Assembly (NCBI GenBank): GCA_003221995.1
Contig: QHUR01000033.1
Span: 1 to 44,427, forward strand
Direction of reading: 5' to 3'
Length of the DNA: 44,427 nucleotides
DNA from: Gemmatimonadota bacterium
GTDB taxonomy: Bacteria; Gemmatimonadota; Gemmatimonadetes; Gemmatimonadales; GWC2-71-9
The number at the start of each line of letters is the position of its first letter. The stretch's first letter is position 1. Positions 1 through 8,301 of the stretch are shown in pieces. The position numbers and the translations under genes were made by a program. Below the pieces are notes generated by a model. It saw only the letters and a list, made by a program, of their open reading frames with translations, was not told where the DNA came from and ran no database searches.

Positions 1-1
1 T

Positions 2-994
2 GTGGGGAGCCTCGCGGCAGCGCTCGAGCGCGACCCGGAGCTCGCCCGCCAGCATTTGGCGCGCTATGCGCCCTATCAGGCGAGCCCGTTCGCCGCCCTG
101 AACACGGCGTTCCTGTGCGACGGCGCGTTCGTGTACGTGCCCGCGGGCGTGGAGCTCGAGGGGGCGATCGAGCTCGTGTTCGTGGCGACGGCGGGCGCCG
201 GCCCGACCGTGTCGCACCCGAGGAGCCTGGTGGTCCTGGAGCGCGGGGCGCAGGCCACGGTGGTCGAAAGCTACGTGGCGCTCGCGGACGGCCTGTACTG
301 GACTAACGCCGTGACCGAGGTGGTGGTCGGCGATGGGGCGCGACTCGAGCACTACCGGCTGCAACGCGAGAGCCGACAGGCCTATCAGGTCGCCACCACG
401 CATGCGACACAGGGCCGGGACAGCGTGCTGCGCCTCCACCCGATCGCCTTGGGCGGGGGGCTCGCCCGCCACGATGTGCACACGGTGCTCGCGGGGAGCG
501 GCGCGGAGCTGATCCTGAACGGCTTCTACCTGCTGCACGGCAGCCAGCACTCGGACCATCACACGGTCATCGATCACGCGCAGCCGCACTGCGCGAGCCA
601 CGAGTTCTTCAACGGGATCGTGGGTGAGCAGGGCCATGGAGTGTTCAACGGCCGGATCATCGTGCGGCCCGGCGCCCAGCGGACGGATTCGAAGCAAACC
701 AACAACAACCTCCTGCTCTCGACCGCGGCCCGCGCGGACAGCCAGCCGCAGCTCGAGATCTATGCCGACGACGTCAAGTGCACGCACGGCTCGACCGTGG
801 GCCCGCTCGACCAGACGGCGCTGTATTACCTGCGAAGCCGTGGCCTCTCGCCGGAGACCGCCGCGGGAATGCTGACCTACGGCTTCGCCGCCGAGATCCT
901 CGGGCGGATGGCGCACACGGAGCTGCGGGAGGAGCTCGACCGCGTGGTACGGGCCCGGCTGGCCGACCGCTCGCGGGGGGGACGGAGGGCGTAA
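2..994 (+). CDS. sufD: SufD, Fe-S cluster scaffold subunit (5' partial)
   Basis: This is the C-terminal part of SufD, which joins SufB and SufC in the SufBC2D scaffold where iron-sulfur clusters are assembled in the cytoplasm. The frame is open to the window edge, so the GTG at base 2 is probably not the true start; 330 residues are visible where the family usually has about 400-450. The beta-helix core ends in the motifs RTDSKQTNNNLLLS and CTHGSTVGPLDQ, followed by the helical tail that ends near TYGFAAEIL, all typical of SufB/SufD. Lack of a SufB-type N-terminus in the visible part and the position directly before sufS favour SufD. The stop overlaps the sufS start (TAATG). Seen: motifs and order. 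Inferred: sufB and sufC lie just upstream of the window. Confidence 0.93.
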   Translation: MGSLAAALERDPELARQHLARYAPYQASPFAALNTAFLCDGAFVYVPAGVELEGAIELVFVATAGAGPTVSHPRSLVVLERGAQATVVESYVALADGLYWTNAVTEVVVGDGARLEHYRLQRESRQAYQVATTHATQGRDSVLRLHPIALGGGLARHDVHTVLAGSGAELILNGFYLLHGSQHSDHHTVIDHAQPHCASHEFFNGIVGEQGHGVFNGRIIVRPGAQRTDSKQTNNNLLLSTAARADSQPQLEIYADDVKCTHGSTVGPLDQTALYYLRSRGLSPETAAGMLTYGFAAEILGRMAHTELREELDRVVRARLADRSRGGRRA

Positions 995-2223
995 TGCTCG
1001 ACGCCGCCCGCTTGCGCGCCGACTTCCCGCTGCTCCAGCGGCAGGAGCACGGACGGCGTCTCGTCTACCTCGACAACGCGGCCACGACACAGAAGCCGCA
1101 GGCAGTGCTCGACGCGATCCTCGATTACTATCGCACCACGAACGCGAACGTCCACCGCGGGGCGTACGGTCTCGCGATCCGTGCGACCGAGGCCTACGAA
1201 GCGGCGCGCGAGCGGGTCGCGCGATTCCTGAACGCCTGGGCACCGGAAGGCGTCGTGTTCACGCGCGGTACCACGGAGGCGATCAATCTGGTTGCCGGCG
1301 CGTACGGGCGGGCGAACCTGCGGCAGGGCGACATGGTCGTGGTTACGGCGATGGACCACCACTCGAACCTCGTGCCCTGGCAGATCCTCTGCCAGGAGAA
1401 GGGCGCCGTGCTGCGGATGGTGGAGATCACCGAGGACGGGCGCATCGATCTCTCCGACTACGGGCAGGCCCTGGAGCGGCGGCCGAAGATCGTGGCCTTC
1501 CCGTACGTGTCGAACTCGCTCGGGACCGTGAACCCTGCGGGCCAGCTGATCCGGCTCGCGCACGCGGTGGGGGCGGTTGTGGTGGTGGATGGCGCACAGT
1601 CCACGCCGCACCTCAGGGTGGACGTGCAGGCGCTCGACTGCGACTTCTACGCCTGCTCGGGCCACAAGATGCTCGGGCCGATGGGATCGGGCGCACTCGT
1701 CGCCAAACCGGCGCTGCTCGAGGCGATGCCGCCCTATCACGGTGGCGGTGAGATGATCTCCAAGGTCTGGGACGATCACTCCACGTACAACAAAATCCCG
1801 CACAAGTTCGAGGCCGGGACGCCGAACGTGGAAGGCGCCGTCGGGCTCGCGGCCGCGATCGACTACCTGGAGCGGATCGGGCTGGAGCAGATCGCCGAGC
1901 ACGAGCAGGCGCTCGCCAAGGCGGCGATCGAGCGGCTCTCCCAGATCGACGGCGTCGTCGTGTACGGCCCACGCGGCCACCGGGCGGGCGTCGTCTCCTT
2001 CACGTACGGCGATGTCCATCCGCACGACATCGCCACCATTCTCGACCAGGACGGGATCTGCATTCGCGCCGGCCACCACTGCACCCAGCCGCTGATGCGC
2101 CGCCTGAACGTCGCGGCCACGGCGCGCGCCTCCTTCTATCTCTACAACAGCCTCGAGGAGGTGGAGGCTCTCGCGACGTCGCTCGTCAAGGCCGGAGCGC
2201 TGTTTGGATACGTCCCCGCCTGA
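994..2223 (+). CDS. sufS: Cysteine desulfurase SufS
   Basis: PLP-dependent group II cysteine desulfurase that removes sulfur from L-cysteine and passes it as a persulfide to SufU for Fe-S assembly. The protein has 409 residues, normal for SufS. N-terminal FPLL and YLDNAATTQKP, the PLP lysine in SGHKMLGP (about Lys225) and the persulfide-forming cysteine in RAGHHCTQP (about Cys363) are all visible. The ORF track extends upstream to 778, but the ATG at 994 follows a GGAGGG ribosome-binding sequence and matches the family N-terminus, so 994 is chosen. It overlaps sufD by one base and sufU by 20 bases, which indicates one operon. Confidence 0.97.
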   Translation: MLDAARLRADFPLLQRQEHGRRLVYLDNAATTQKPQAVLDAILDYYRTTNANVHRGAYGLAIRATEAYEAARERVARFLNAWAPEGVVFTRGTTEAINLVAGAYGRANLRQGDMVVVTAMDHHSNLVPWQILCQEKGAVLRMVEITEDGRIDLSDYGQALERRPKIVAFPYVSNSLGTVNPAGQLIRLAHAVGAVVVVDGAQSTPHLRVDVQALDCDFYACSGHKMLGPMGSGALVAKPALLEAMPPYHGGGEMISKVWDDHSTYNKIPHKFEAGTPNVEGAVGLAAAIDYLERIGLEQIAEHEQALAKAAIERLSQIDGVVVYGPRGHRAGVVSFTYGDVHPHDIATILDQDGICIRAGHHCTQPLMRRLNVAATARASFYLYNSLEEVEALATSLVKAGALFGYVPA

Positions 2224-2653
2224 GCCCAGGCTCAGCGCCCTCTATCAGGAGCTGATCCTCGACCACTACCGGCGCCCCCGCAACAAGGGGATGCTCGAGC
2301 ACCCCACCCACGCCGTGTCGCTCAACAACCCGCTGTGCGGCGACGAGATCGACCTCCAGCTCTTGGTCCAGGACGCCGTGATCCGGGACGTGCGCTTCGT
2401 GGGCCGGGGCTGCTCCATCAGCCAGGCGTCGGCGTCGATGATGACACAACTGCTGAAGGAGAAGTCGGTGCCGCAGGCGCTCGTCCTCGCCGGGCGGATC
2501 AGCGCCATGATGCAGGGCGACGCGGCCGCCGCCACGGACAAGTCGCTCGGCGAGCTGCGGGCGCTGGCCGGGGTGTCCAAGTTCCCGGTGCGGATCAAGT
2601 GCGCCCTGCTTCCCTGGAACGCGCTGAGCGACGCCCTCAAGAGCTCCGCGTGA
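2204..2653 (+). CDS. sufU: SufU, zinc-dependent sulfur-transfer protein
   Basis: SufU accepts persulfide sulfur from SufS and is an IscU-fold protein. The 149-residue product keeps the metal/sulfur ligands Cys45 and Asp47 (NPLCGDE), Cys70 (GRGCSIS) and Cys133 (KCALLPW). The N-terminal LYQELILDHYRRPRNKG is the family signature. The start is a TTG inside the 3' end of sufS (20-bp overlap); no ATG or GTG lies between it and the conserved region, so TTG is accepted with moderate certainty. The order sufD-sufS-sufU is common outside Enterobacteria. Its stop overlaps the next GTG (GTGA), coupling it to the ABC transporter genes. Confidence 0.94.
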   Translation: MDTSPPEPRLSALYQELILDHYRRPRNKGMLEHPTHAVSLNNPLCGDEIDLQLLVQDAVIRDVRFVGRGCSISQASASMMTQLLKEKSVPQALVLAGRISAMMQGDAAAATDKSLGELRALAGVSKFPVRIKCALLPWNALSDALKSSA

Positions 2654-3615
2654 GCTCCCCGGTGCTCGCGCTCGACCGGGTCACCAAGCGGTTCGCCGGC
2701 CACACGGCCGTAGACGGTCTGTCCCTCTCCGTGCCGCGCGGCGTCATCTACGGGCTGCTCGGCCCGAACGGCGCCGGCAAGACGACTACCATCCGGATGA
2801 TCATGGACATCATCGAGCCCGACGAGGGATCGGTGCGGCTGTTCGGCGAGCCGGGCACGGGCCGGGACCACTCGGCGCGCATTGGGTACCTGCCCGAGGA
2901 GCGGGGGCTGTACCGCAGAATGCGCGTGCTCGACTTGGTTGTGTTCCTCGCCGAGATGAAGGGCGTGGAGCGGCGGCGGGCACGGGCGCGCGCCGCGCTC
3001 TGGCTCGAACGGCTGGGCCTCGAAGCGTGGCGCCTGCGTCGCGTGGACGAGCTCTCGAAGGGCATGCAGCAGAAGGTGCAGTTCGTCTCGACCATCCTGC
3101 ACGAGCCCGAGCTCCTCGTGCTGGACGAGCCTTTCGCCGGGCTCGATCCCGTCAATACGCAGGTCCTGAAGGATGCGGTGGTGGAGCTGCGGCGCGATGG
3201 TGTCACGATCCTGTTTTCGACGCACATCATGGAGCAGGCGGAGAAACTGTGCGACCAGCTGTGCATCATCGCTCGCGGCAGGAAACTGGTGGACGGAGCG
3301 CTCGCCGACATCAAGCGGACACAAACAGGACACCATCTCGTCATCGGGTTTGACGGCGCTCCCGGGGCGGCAGCCCAACTGTTTGCAGACGAGCGGGTTG
3401 TGAAGAAGGTGGACGATTATGGCCAGTATGCCGAGCTCGAGCTCGCACCGGGCGCCGACGCGCAGCGTCTGCTGGCGGCCCTGGTGAACTCGGGGGCGCG
3501 GCTGGCGCGGTTCGAGCTCAGCGAGCCGTCGCTGAACAAGATCTTCCTCGACCTCGTGGGGCCGGAAGCGGCGACGCCCGCAGCGCGGCCCCACCCGGGA
3601 GGGGCTCGTGCGTAA
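2650..3615 (+). CDS. ABC-2 type transporter, ATP-binding protein
   Basis: ATPase subunit of an ABC-2 exporter of the NatA type, 321 residues. Visible: Walker A GLLGPNGAGKTT near residue 40, ABC signature ELSKGMQQKVQF, Walker B LLVLDEPFAGLDP, H-loop STHIMEQAE, and a C-terminal domain of about 90 residues of the DUF4162 kind that ends in SLNKIFLDLVG. The ORF in the track begins at 2335, but the GTG at 2650 overlaps the sufU stop by 4 bp and precedes the conserved ALDRVTKRFAGHTAVDGL, so it is the likely start. The partner permease follows with an 8-bp overlap. Substrate is unknown; NatAB homologues export sodium, others drugs or lipids. Joining the SUF operon may be only positional. Confidence 0.92.
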   Translation: MSSPVLALDRVTKRFAGHTAVDGLSLSVPRGVIYGLLGPNGAGKTTTIRMIMDIIEPDEGSVRLFGEPGTGRDHSARIGYLPEERGLYRRMRVLDLVVFLAEMKGVERRRARARAALWLERLGLEAWRLRRVDELSKGMQQKVQFVSTILHEPELLVLDEPFAGLDPVNTQVLKDAVVELRRDGVTILFSTHIMEQAEKLCDQLCIIARGRKLVDGALADIKRTQTGHHLVIGFDGAPGAAAQLFADERVVKKVDDYGQYAELELAPGADAQRLLAALVNSGARLARFELSEPSLNKIFLDLVGPEAATPAARPHPGGARA

Positions 3616-4867
3616 GATCTGGGCCGTGATCCGGCGGGAGTTCGTGGAGCGGATTCGGAGCAAGTGGTTCTGGATTTCCGCGCTGCTCGGCCCCGTGTTT
3701 TTCGGCGCGATGATCGTCGTGCCGGTGCTGTTCGCGGGAGCCGGCGGCACGCGGCGGATCGCCGTGGTGGACGGGACCACGGGGGCGTTCGGGGCGCGGG
3801 TCGTCGCAGGCCTCCGCGGCGGCAAGATCTTTCGCGCGACCCGCGTGCCTGCGGGCGTGGGCGTGGTGGACTCGCTCACCCAGCTCGTGGGCGCGAAGCA
3901 GCTCGACGGTTTTCTCATCGTGACCGACGCGGTGGTCGAGACCGGCACAGCCGAGTACCGAGCGTCCAACGTGTCGTCGTTCCGCGACGTCGCGGAGCTG
4001 CAGGACGTGCTCGCCCGGGTCGCGGTAGCCGCGCGTCTCGAGCGCCAGGGGGTCGACCCCGCCGTGGTAGGGCGCGCCCAGCTCCGGATCAGCCTCGACA
4101 CGAAGAAGATCTCCGGCTCGAGAACGACGGGCGAGAGCGCCGCCCAGTCGTTCGCGCTTGCCTACGTCATGGGGGTTGTGCTCTTTCTGGTCATCACGAT
4201 TTACGGCGTGAACGTGATGAGCTCGGTGGTCGAGGAGAAGACGACCCGCATCGTCGAGGTGCTGGTGTCGTCGCTGCGACCGTTCCAGTTGATGATCGGG
4301 AAGGTGCTGGGAGTGGGAGCGGTGTCGATCTTCCAGTTCGTGCTGTGGGGACTCGGCGCGAAGCTGCTCCTATCGCAGCGCCAGGCGCTGCTCGCAGGTG
4401 TGGGCGGGGCGGAGGAGGCGCGCCAGGTGTTCCAGATGCCCCACCTCTCCGCCGCCACGCTGGGCGTGTTCCTTGGCTACTTCTTGGGTGGGTTCTTCCT
4501 CTATTCGGCGATGTACGCCGCCGTGGGCGCGATGTCCTCCAACGAGCAGGAGGCGCGCCAGGCGCAGCAGCCGGTCATGTTCCTGTTGATGATCGCCTAC
4601 GTCTCCATGTTCGGGCTCACGAACAACCCGGAGTCGACCTACGCGGTGACGCTGTCGCTGATTCCGTTCACCGCGCCGATCGCGATGCCGGTGCGCTGGG
4701 CGGCGAGCACGGTGCCAGCGGCCGAGCTGGTGGGTTCGCTCGGGCTGCTGGTGGCGGGCATCGTCGCAGTGACTTGGGTGGCGGCGCGGATTTATCGGGT
4801 CGGCATACTCATGACGGGGAAGCGGCCGAACGTTAGGGAGCTGGTCAGATGGGTTCGAGCCGGCTAG
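3608..4867 (+). CDS. ABC-2 type transporter permease (NatB-like)
   Basis: Membrane partner of the preceding ATPase, 419 residues, starting with GTG. A first membrane segment (WFWISALLGPVFFGAMIVVPVLF, about 22-45) is followed by a large extracytoplasmic domain of about 140 residues, then a C-terminal bundle of about five helices beginning near residue 185 (ALAYVMGVVLFLVITIYGVNV). The sequence VMSSVVEEKTTRIVEVLVSS before the second helix is the conserved coupling region of ABC-2/NatB permeases. Pairing with a NatA-type ATPase is clear; the transported compound cannot be told from sequence. The gene is the last of the sufD-led run; after it comes the S23 cassette. Confidence 0.9.
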   Translation: MRKIWAVIRREFVERIRSKWFWISALLGPVFFGAMIVVPVLFAGAGGTRRIAVVDGTTGAFGARVVAGLRGGKIFRATRVPAGVGVVDSLTQLVGAKQLDGFLIVTDAVVETGTAEYRASNVSSFRDVAELQDVLARVAVAARLERQGVDPAVVGRAQLRISLDTKKISGSRTTGESAAQSFALAYVMGVVLFLVITIYGVNVMSSVVEEKTTRIVEVLVSSLRPFQLMIGKVLGVGAVSIFQFVLWGLGAKLLLSQRQALLAGVGGAEEARQVFQMPHLSAATLGVFLGYFLGGFFLYSAMYAAVGAMSSNEQEARQAQQPVMFLLMIAYVSMFGLTNNPESTYAVTLSLIPFTAPIAMPVRWAASTVPAAELVGSLGLLVAGIVAVTWVAARIYRVGILMTGKRPNVRELVRWVRAG

Positions 4868-4909
4868 ACGGCGAGGGAGACGCGGAGACGCCGAGGAAGA
4901 CGCCAAGGT

Positions 4910-4933
4910 GCCGAGACGCTGAGTAGATGTGAG
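4910..4933. repeat. Left arm of inverted repeat flanking the S23-type gene
   Basis: The 24-nt block that begins gccgagacgctgagt and ends gatgtgag is the reverse complement, with one mismatch, of bases 5398-5421 on the other side of the four-helix-bundle gene. A further shared 12-mer, ggagacgccgag, lies outside each arm. The block sits in a purine-rich stretch built of variants of gacgccgag. Confidence 0.8.
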
Positions 4934-5015
4934 ATGCAAGCAGAAGGCGTAGGAAGGGGACGGCGCGCGCACTTTGGATACCGCGTTGTTGGCGTCGCCG
5001 TACCAGCTTGAGCCA

Positions 5016-5393
5016 ATGGCGCACTACAAGACCCTCAAGGCTTGGCAACATGCGCAGCGCCTCGCCATCGAATGCGTGAAAGCCGCTCGCGCGTTCCCTG
5101 ATTATGAACAGCACGCACTAGCAGATCAGTTGCGACGTGCTTGTTACAGCGTCCCCTTAAACATCGCCGAAGGCAACACTCGGCAGGGCTCGCGCGAATA
5201 CCGGCGGTTCCTGGACACGGCTCGGGGCTCGCTTGCCGAGGTGGAGACGATTATCGAGATGGCCCGCGAGCTGGAGTACATGAGGCCCGCCGAGTTCGGG
5301 CGCCTGGAAGCCTTGGTCAACGAAACGGGCAAGACCCTGTATGGGTTGCTTCGGAAGGTGAGCGGGGCGGCTGTAAGAACTCCTGCTACCTAA
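5016..5393 (+). CDS. Four-helix-bundle protein, S23 / 23S rRNA intervening-sequence family
   Basis: A 125-residue all-helical protein of the S23 family, first seen encoded by intervening sequences of bacterial 23S rRNA genes and also found as free-standing genes; a relative (bAvd) works with diversity-generating retroelements. Biochemical role is not known. Visible: KTLKAWQHAQRLAIECVKAARAF, then QLRRACYSVPLNIAEGNTR and SREYRRFLDTARGSLAEVETII, the hallmark helices 2 and 3. The track ORF starts at a TTG (4974), but ATG at 5016 gives the standard MAHYKTLKAW start. Flanking inverted repeats (4910-4933 and 5398-5421) set it apart from its neighbours and suggest it moved in as a unit. No reverse transcriptase is nearby. 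Confidence 0.9.
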   Translation: MAHYKTLKAWQHAQRLAIECVKAARAFPDYEQHALADQLRRACYSVPLNIAEGNTRQGSREYRRFLDTARGSLAEVETIIEMARELEYMRPAEFGRLEALVNETGKTLYGLLRKVSGAAVRTPAT

Positions 5394-5397
5394 GCTC

Positions 5398-5421
5398 CTC
5401 ACATCCACTCAGCGTCTCGGC
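5398..5421. repeat. Right arm of inverted repeat flanking the S23-type gene
   Basis: Reverse complement of 4910-4933 with 23 of 24 positions identical (counted by eye). Outside it the tract ctcggcgtctccc repeats the outer 12-mer of the left side in inverted orientation. It starts 4 bases after the stop codon of the S23-type gene. Confidence 0.8.
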
Positions 5422-5460
5422 GGCTCGGCGTCTCCCTAGTAGTCGGGGCGTCTCCTCCCC

Positions 5461-5466
5461 TATTAT
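5461..5466 (+). promoter_or_regulatory. Candidate -10 box giving a leaderless mnmG mRNA
   Basis: TATTAT ends 6 nt before the mnmG ATG and no Shine-Dalgarno sequence is present. If this is the -10 element, transcription would begin at or next to the ATG. No clear -35 was seen. The same arrangement occurs before the genes at 14133 and 33364. Confidence 0.4.
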
Positions 5467-5472
5467 TGGGCC

Positions 5473-7344
5473 ATGCCTTTCGACTATGACGTCCTCATCG
5501 TCGGTGCCGGCCACGCCGGCTCCGAAGCCGCCGTCATGTGCGCCCGGCTCGGCGCACGCGCACTGCTGATCACTTCCAACCTCGACACTATCGGTCAGAT
5601 GTCGTGCAATCCGGCGATCGGCGGGATCGCGAAGGGGACTGTCGTGCGCGAGATCGACGCGCTGGGCGGTCTCATGGGTCGTGCCAGCGATCGTGCGACG
5701 ATCCAATTCCGGATGCTCAACCGCTCCAAGGGCCCGGCGGTGTGGGCGCCGCGCGCGCAGTGCGACCGCACGCTGTACCGCCGCGCGGTGCGGCAACTGC
5801 TCGAGGGGTTCCGCGATCTCGAGCTGACCCAGGGAATGGTCGCGCGGCTGGTCGTCCACGGGGACCAAGTCGGGGGGGTCGAGACAACCGATGGGCGCCG
5901 CTTCACCGCGCGGGCGGTGATCATCACGGCGGGCACGTTCCTGCGGGGTCGGATTCACGTTGGGACCGATACGGCGATTCCGGCGGGCCGGGCGGGTGAC
6001 CAACCGGCCGTCGAGATTGCGCAACACATTGCGGCACTTGGGCTTACAGTGTCGCGCTTCAAAACTGGGACGCCGCCTCGCGTGGACGGGCGGACGGTCG
6101 ATTGGTCCAAGGTGGAGCGACAGGACGGCGACGAGGATGAGTACCGCTTCTCGTTCTACGAACGGGTGGAGCGACCGCAGCAGTTGCCGTGCTGGATCAC
6201 GTGGGCCGGCCCTGCTGTAAAGGCGATCATCGAGCGGCACCTTAAGGAATCGGCGCTGTACGGTGGGGCGATCAGCGGGCGGGGTCCGCGCTACTGCCCG
6301 TCGGTCGAGGACAAGGTGGTGAAATTCCCGGACGCGAAGCGCCACCAGGTGTTCCTTGAGCCTGAAGGGCTGGATACGGCGGAGCTGTACGTGAACGGGC
6401 TGTCCACTTCCCTGCCCGTCCAGGTGCAGGTGGAGTTCGTGCACGCCGTGCCCGGGCTGGAGCGAGCGAAGCTGACGCGGCCGGGCTACGCGATCGAATA
6501 CGACTACTATCCCCCGACTCAGCTGACCCCGTGGCTCGAAACCAAGGCGATCGAGCACCTGTGGTTCGCCGGGCAGATCAACGGGACGACGGGCTACGAG
6601 GAGGCAGCGGGACAGGGAGTGGTCGCGGGAATCAACGCAGTGCGGCGCATCCGGGGGCACGAGCCGGTGGTACTGGGGCGGGACGACGCCTACATCGGGG
6701 TGCTCGTGGACGACCTGGTGACGCGGGGCGTGGACGAGCCGTATCGATTGTTCACGTCCCGCTCGGAGTTCCGGCTCCTGCTGCGCCAGGACAACGCGCT
6801 TCGGCGGCTGCTGCCCCTTGCGGAGACCCTGGGCTTGCTCACAGCGAGCGAGCTGCGTGTGGCGGAGCGGCGGCTCGGCGAGGAGGAGGAGGTGCTGGCG
6901 GCCGCGCGCGAGACGACGATCACCCCCGCACAGGCGGCGGGCGCGCTCGCGGCGACGGGAACGAAGCTGGTAGAGCCGGAGCGTGTGGCGTCCGTGGTGA
7001 AGCGACCGGGTGCATCGTTGGGGCAACTGCTCGCGGCGGCGGGGGCGGTACAGCAGGTGGAAGGCGACGTGGTGAGGTCGGCGGAGATCGAGCTCAAGTA
7101 CGAGGGGTATCTCGCGCGCGAGCGGGAGGCAGCGCGGCGCCTGGCGGAGCTTGCGTCGTTCGCGCTGCCGGGGGACCTGCCCTACCTCGAGCTGGCGAGT
7201 CTCGCGACGGAGGCGCGGCAGAAGCTCGACGTCGTACGCCCGACCTCACTGGCGCAGGCGGCGCGGATTCCGGGTGTGTCGCCGAGCGATCTGCACAATC
7301 TCGTGGTGGAGGCGACGCGCTGGCGGCGCCGGGAAGTGGCCTAA
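5473..7344 (+). CDS. mnmG: MnmG (GidA), tRNA uridine-34 carboxymethylaminomethyl modification enzyme
   Basis: FAD-dependent enzyme that with MnmE installs the cmnm5 group on U34 in the wobble position of several tRNAs. The 623-residue length is normal. N-terminal DVLIVGAGHAGSEAA is the FAD dinucleotide fold, SCNPAIGGIAKG and RMLNRSKGPAVWAPRAQCD are family signatures, GQINGTTGYEEAAGQG is the second MnmG signature, and LFTSRSEFRLLLRQDNA plus the C-terminal helical MnmE-binding part complete it. The ATG at 5473 lacks a Shine-Dalgarno sequence and sits just after a TATTAT box. mnmG upstream of parAB is the usual arrangement near bacterial replication origins, although rsmG, often between them, is absent here. 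Confidence 0.97.
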   Translation: MPFDYDVLIVGAGHAGSEAAVMCARLGARALLITSNLDTIGQMSCNPAIGGIAKGTVVREIDALGGLMGRASDRATIQFRMLNRSKGPAVWAPRAQCDRTLYRRAVRQLLEGFRDLELTQGMVARLVVHGDQVGGVETTDGRRFTARAVIITAGTFLRGRIHVGTDTAIPAGRAGDQPAVEIAQHIAALGLTVSRFKTGTPPRVDGRTVDWSKVERQDGDEDEYRFSFYERVERPQQLPCWITWAGPAVKAIIERHLKESALYGGAISGRGPRYCPSVEDKVVKFPDAKRHQVFLEPEGLDTAELYVNGLSTSLPVQVQVEFVHAVPGLERAKLTRPGYAIEYDYYPPTQLTPWLETKAIEHLWFAGQINGTTGYEEAAGQGVVAGINAVRRIRGHEPVVLGRDDAYIGVLVDDLVTRGVDEPYRLFTSRSEFRLLLRQDNALRRLLPLAETLGLLTASELRVAERRLGEEEEVLAAARETTITPAQAAGALAATGTKLVEPERVASVVKRPGASLGQLLAAAGAVQQVEGDVVRSAEIELKYEGYLAREREAARRLAELASFALPGDLPYLELASLATEARQKLDVVRPTSLAQAARIPGVSPSDLHNLVVEATRWRRREVA

Positions 7345-7347
7345 CGG

Positions 7348-7363
7348 TGTTTCACGTGAAACT
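7348..7363. promoter_or_regulatory. parS: parS site 1 (ParB-binding centromere)
   Basis: tgtttcacgtgaaact matches the conserved bacterial parS TGTTTCACGTGAAACA at 15 of 16 positions, with the 14-base palindromic core GTTTCACGTGAAAC intact. It lies between mnmG and parA, three bases after the mnmG stop codon. ParB would load here as a CTP-dependent clamp. Confidence 0.95.
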
Positions 7364-7372
7364 GCCGCCCTC

Positions 7373-7386
7373 GTTTCACGTGAAAC
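7373..7386. promoter_or_regulatory. parS: parS site 2 (ParB-binding centromere)
   Basis: A second perfect copy of the core GTTTCACGTGAAAC, 24 bp (just over two helical turns) from the first, so both lie on nearly the same face of the DNA. It is upstream of the parA promoter region, so ParB binding could also influence parAB expression (inference). Confidence 0.95.
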
Positions 7387-7416
7387 CCACCGCTTTCCTT
7401 CCCCCATCCCTTACGC

Positions 7417-7424
7417 TATATTTG
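7417..7424 (+). promoter_or_regulatory. Candidate -10 element for parA
   Basis: TATATTTG lies in the AT-richer mnmG-parA gap, 55 nt before the chosen parA ATG and 16 nt before an alternative TTG at 7441. No convincing -35 is visible. The parS pair lies 31-69 nt upstream. Confidence 0.4.
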
Positions 7425-7479
7425 TGGGCCACTTAGCGAGTTGTCACGTAACATATTGTCCAATAACGAGTTCCAGGCC

Positions 7480-8301
7480 ATGTCTCGCGTCGTCGCGATC
7501 GCCAATCAGAAGGGTGGGGTCGGCAAGACTACCACCGCGGTGAACCTCGCCGCCTCCCTCGCGGCGGCGGAGCGCAAGACGCTCCTGATTGACGGGGACC
7601 CACAGGCCAACTCCACGAGCGGCGTCGGCATCGAGCGCGATCGCATCCGGCACTCCCTCTACGACGCGCTGCTCGACGGTCGCCCGCTCTCGGGCACGCG
7701 CTTCCCGCACGTGCACTTCCCGTTCCTGGATCTCGTGCCGGCCACCCAGGACCTCGTGGGAGCCGAGCTGGAGCTCGTCAACGTATCCGCGCGCGAATCC
7801 CGCATGCGGCGGGCCCTGGACGACGTGCGGGAGGACTACCACTACGTGATCATCGACTGTCCCCCGTCCCTCGGCCTCATCACGCTCAACATGCTCGCCG
7901 CAGCGGATAGCGTCGTGATCCCGATTCAGTGCGAGTACTACGCGTTGGAGGGACTCTCCCAGCTCCTCAACACCATCAAGCTCGTGCAGCGGAACTTCAA
8001 CCCCGCGCTCGCCATCGACGGCGTGCTGCTGACGATGTTCGACGCGCGGCTCAACCTCTGCAGGCAGGTGGCTGAGGAGGCGAAGGAGTACTTCGGGCCG
8101 AAGATGTTCGACATCACCGTGCCTCGGAACGTCCGCCTGGCGGAGGCGCCGAGCTTCGGAAAGCCGATCCTCTTATATGACGTGCAGTCCGTCGGAGCCA
8201 AGAGTTATCTCGCGCTGGCCCAGGAGCTGATCCACCGGGTGGAGCGCGCACCGTCCCCTGCCCCGCCTGCTGCTGAACCGCTGCCGGAGGTGCCTGCATG
8301 A
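7480..8301 (+). CDS. parA: ParA chromosome-partitioning ATPase
   Basis: Deviant-Walker ATPase of the ParA/Soj family that segregates newly replicated origins by interacting with ParB-parS. The chosen 273-residue form starts MSRVVAIANQKGGVGKTTT; the signature lysine is Lys11 and Walker A Lys is Lys16. LIDGDPQANST and YVIIDCPPSLGLITLNML are the Walker A' and B regions. The ORF track starts at a TTG (7441) that adds 13 residues not typical of ParA; ATG 7480 is preferred. It overlaps parB by 4 bp (ATGA). Two parS sites and a TATATTTG box lie just upstream. Confidence 0.96.
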   Translation: MSRVVAIANQKGGVGKTTTAVNLAASLAAAERKTLLIDGDPQANSTSGVGIERDRIRHSLYDALLDGRPLSGTRFPHVHFPFLDLVPATQDLVGAELELVNVSARESRMRRALDDVREDYHYVIIDCPPSLGLITLNMLAAADSVVIPIQCEYYALEGLSQLLNTIKLVQRNFNPALAIDGVLLTMFDARLNLCRQVAEEAKEYFGPKMFDITVPRNVRLAEAPSFGKPILLYDVQSVGAKSYLALAQELIHRVERAPSPAPPAAEPLPEVPA

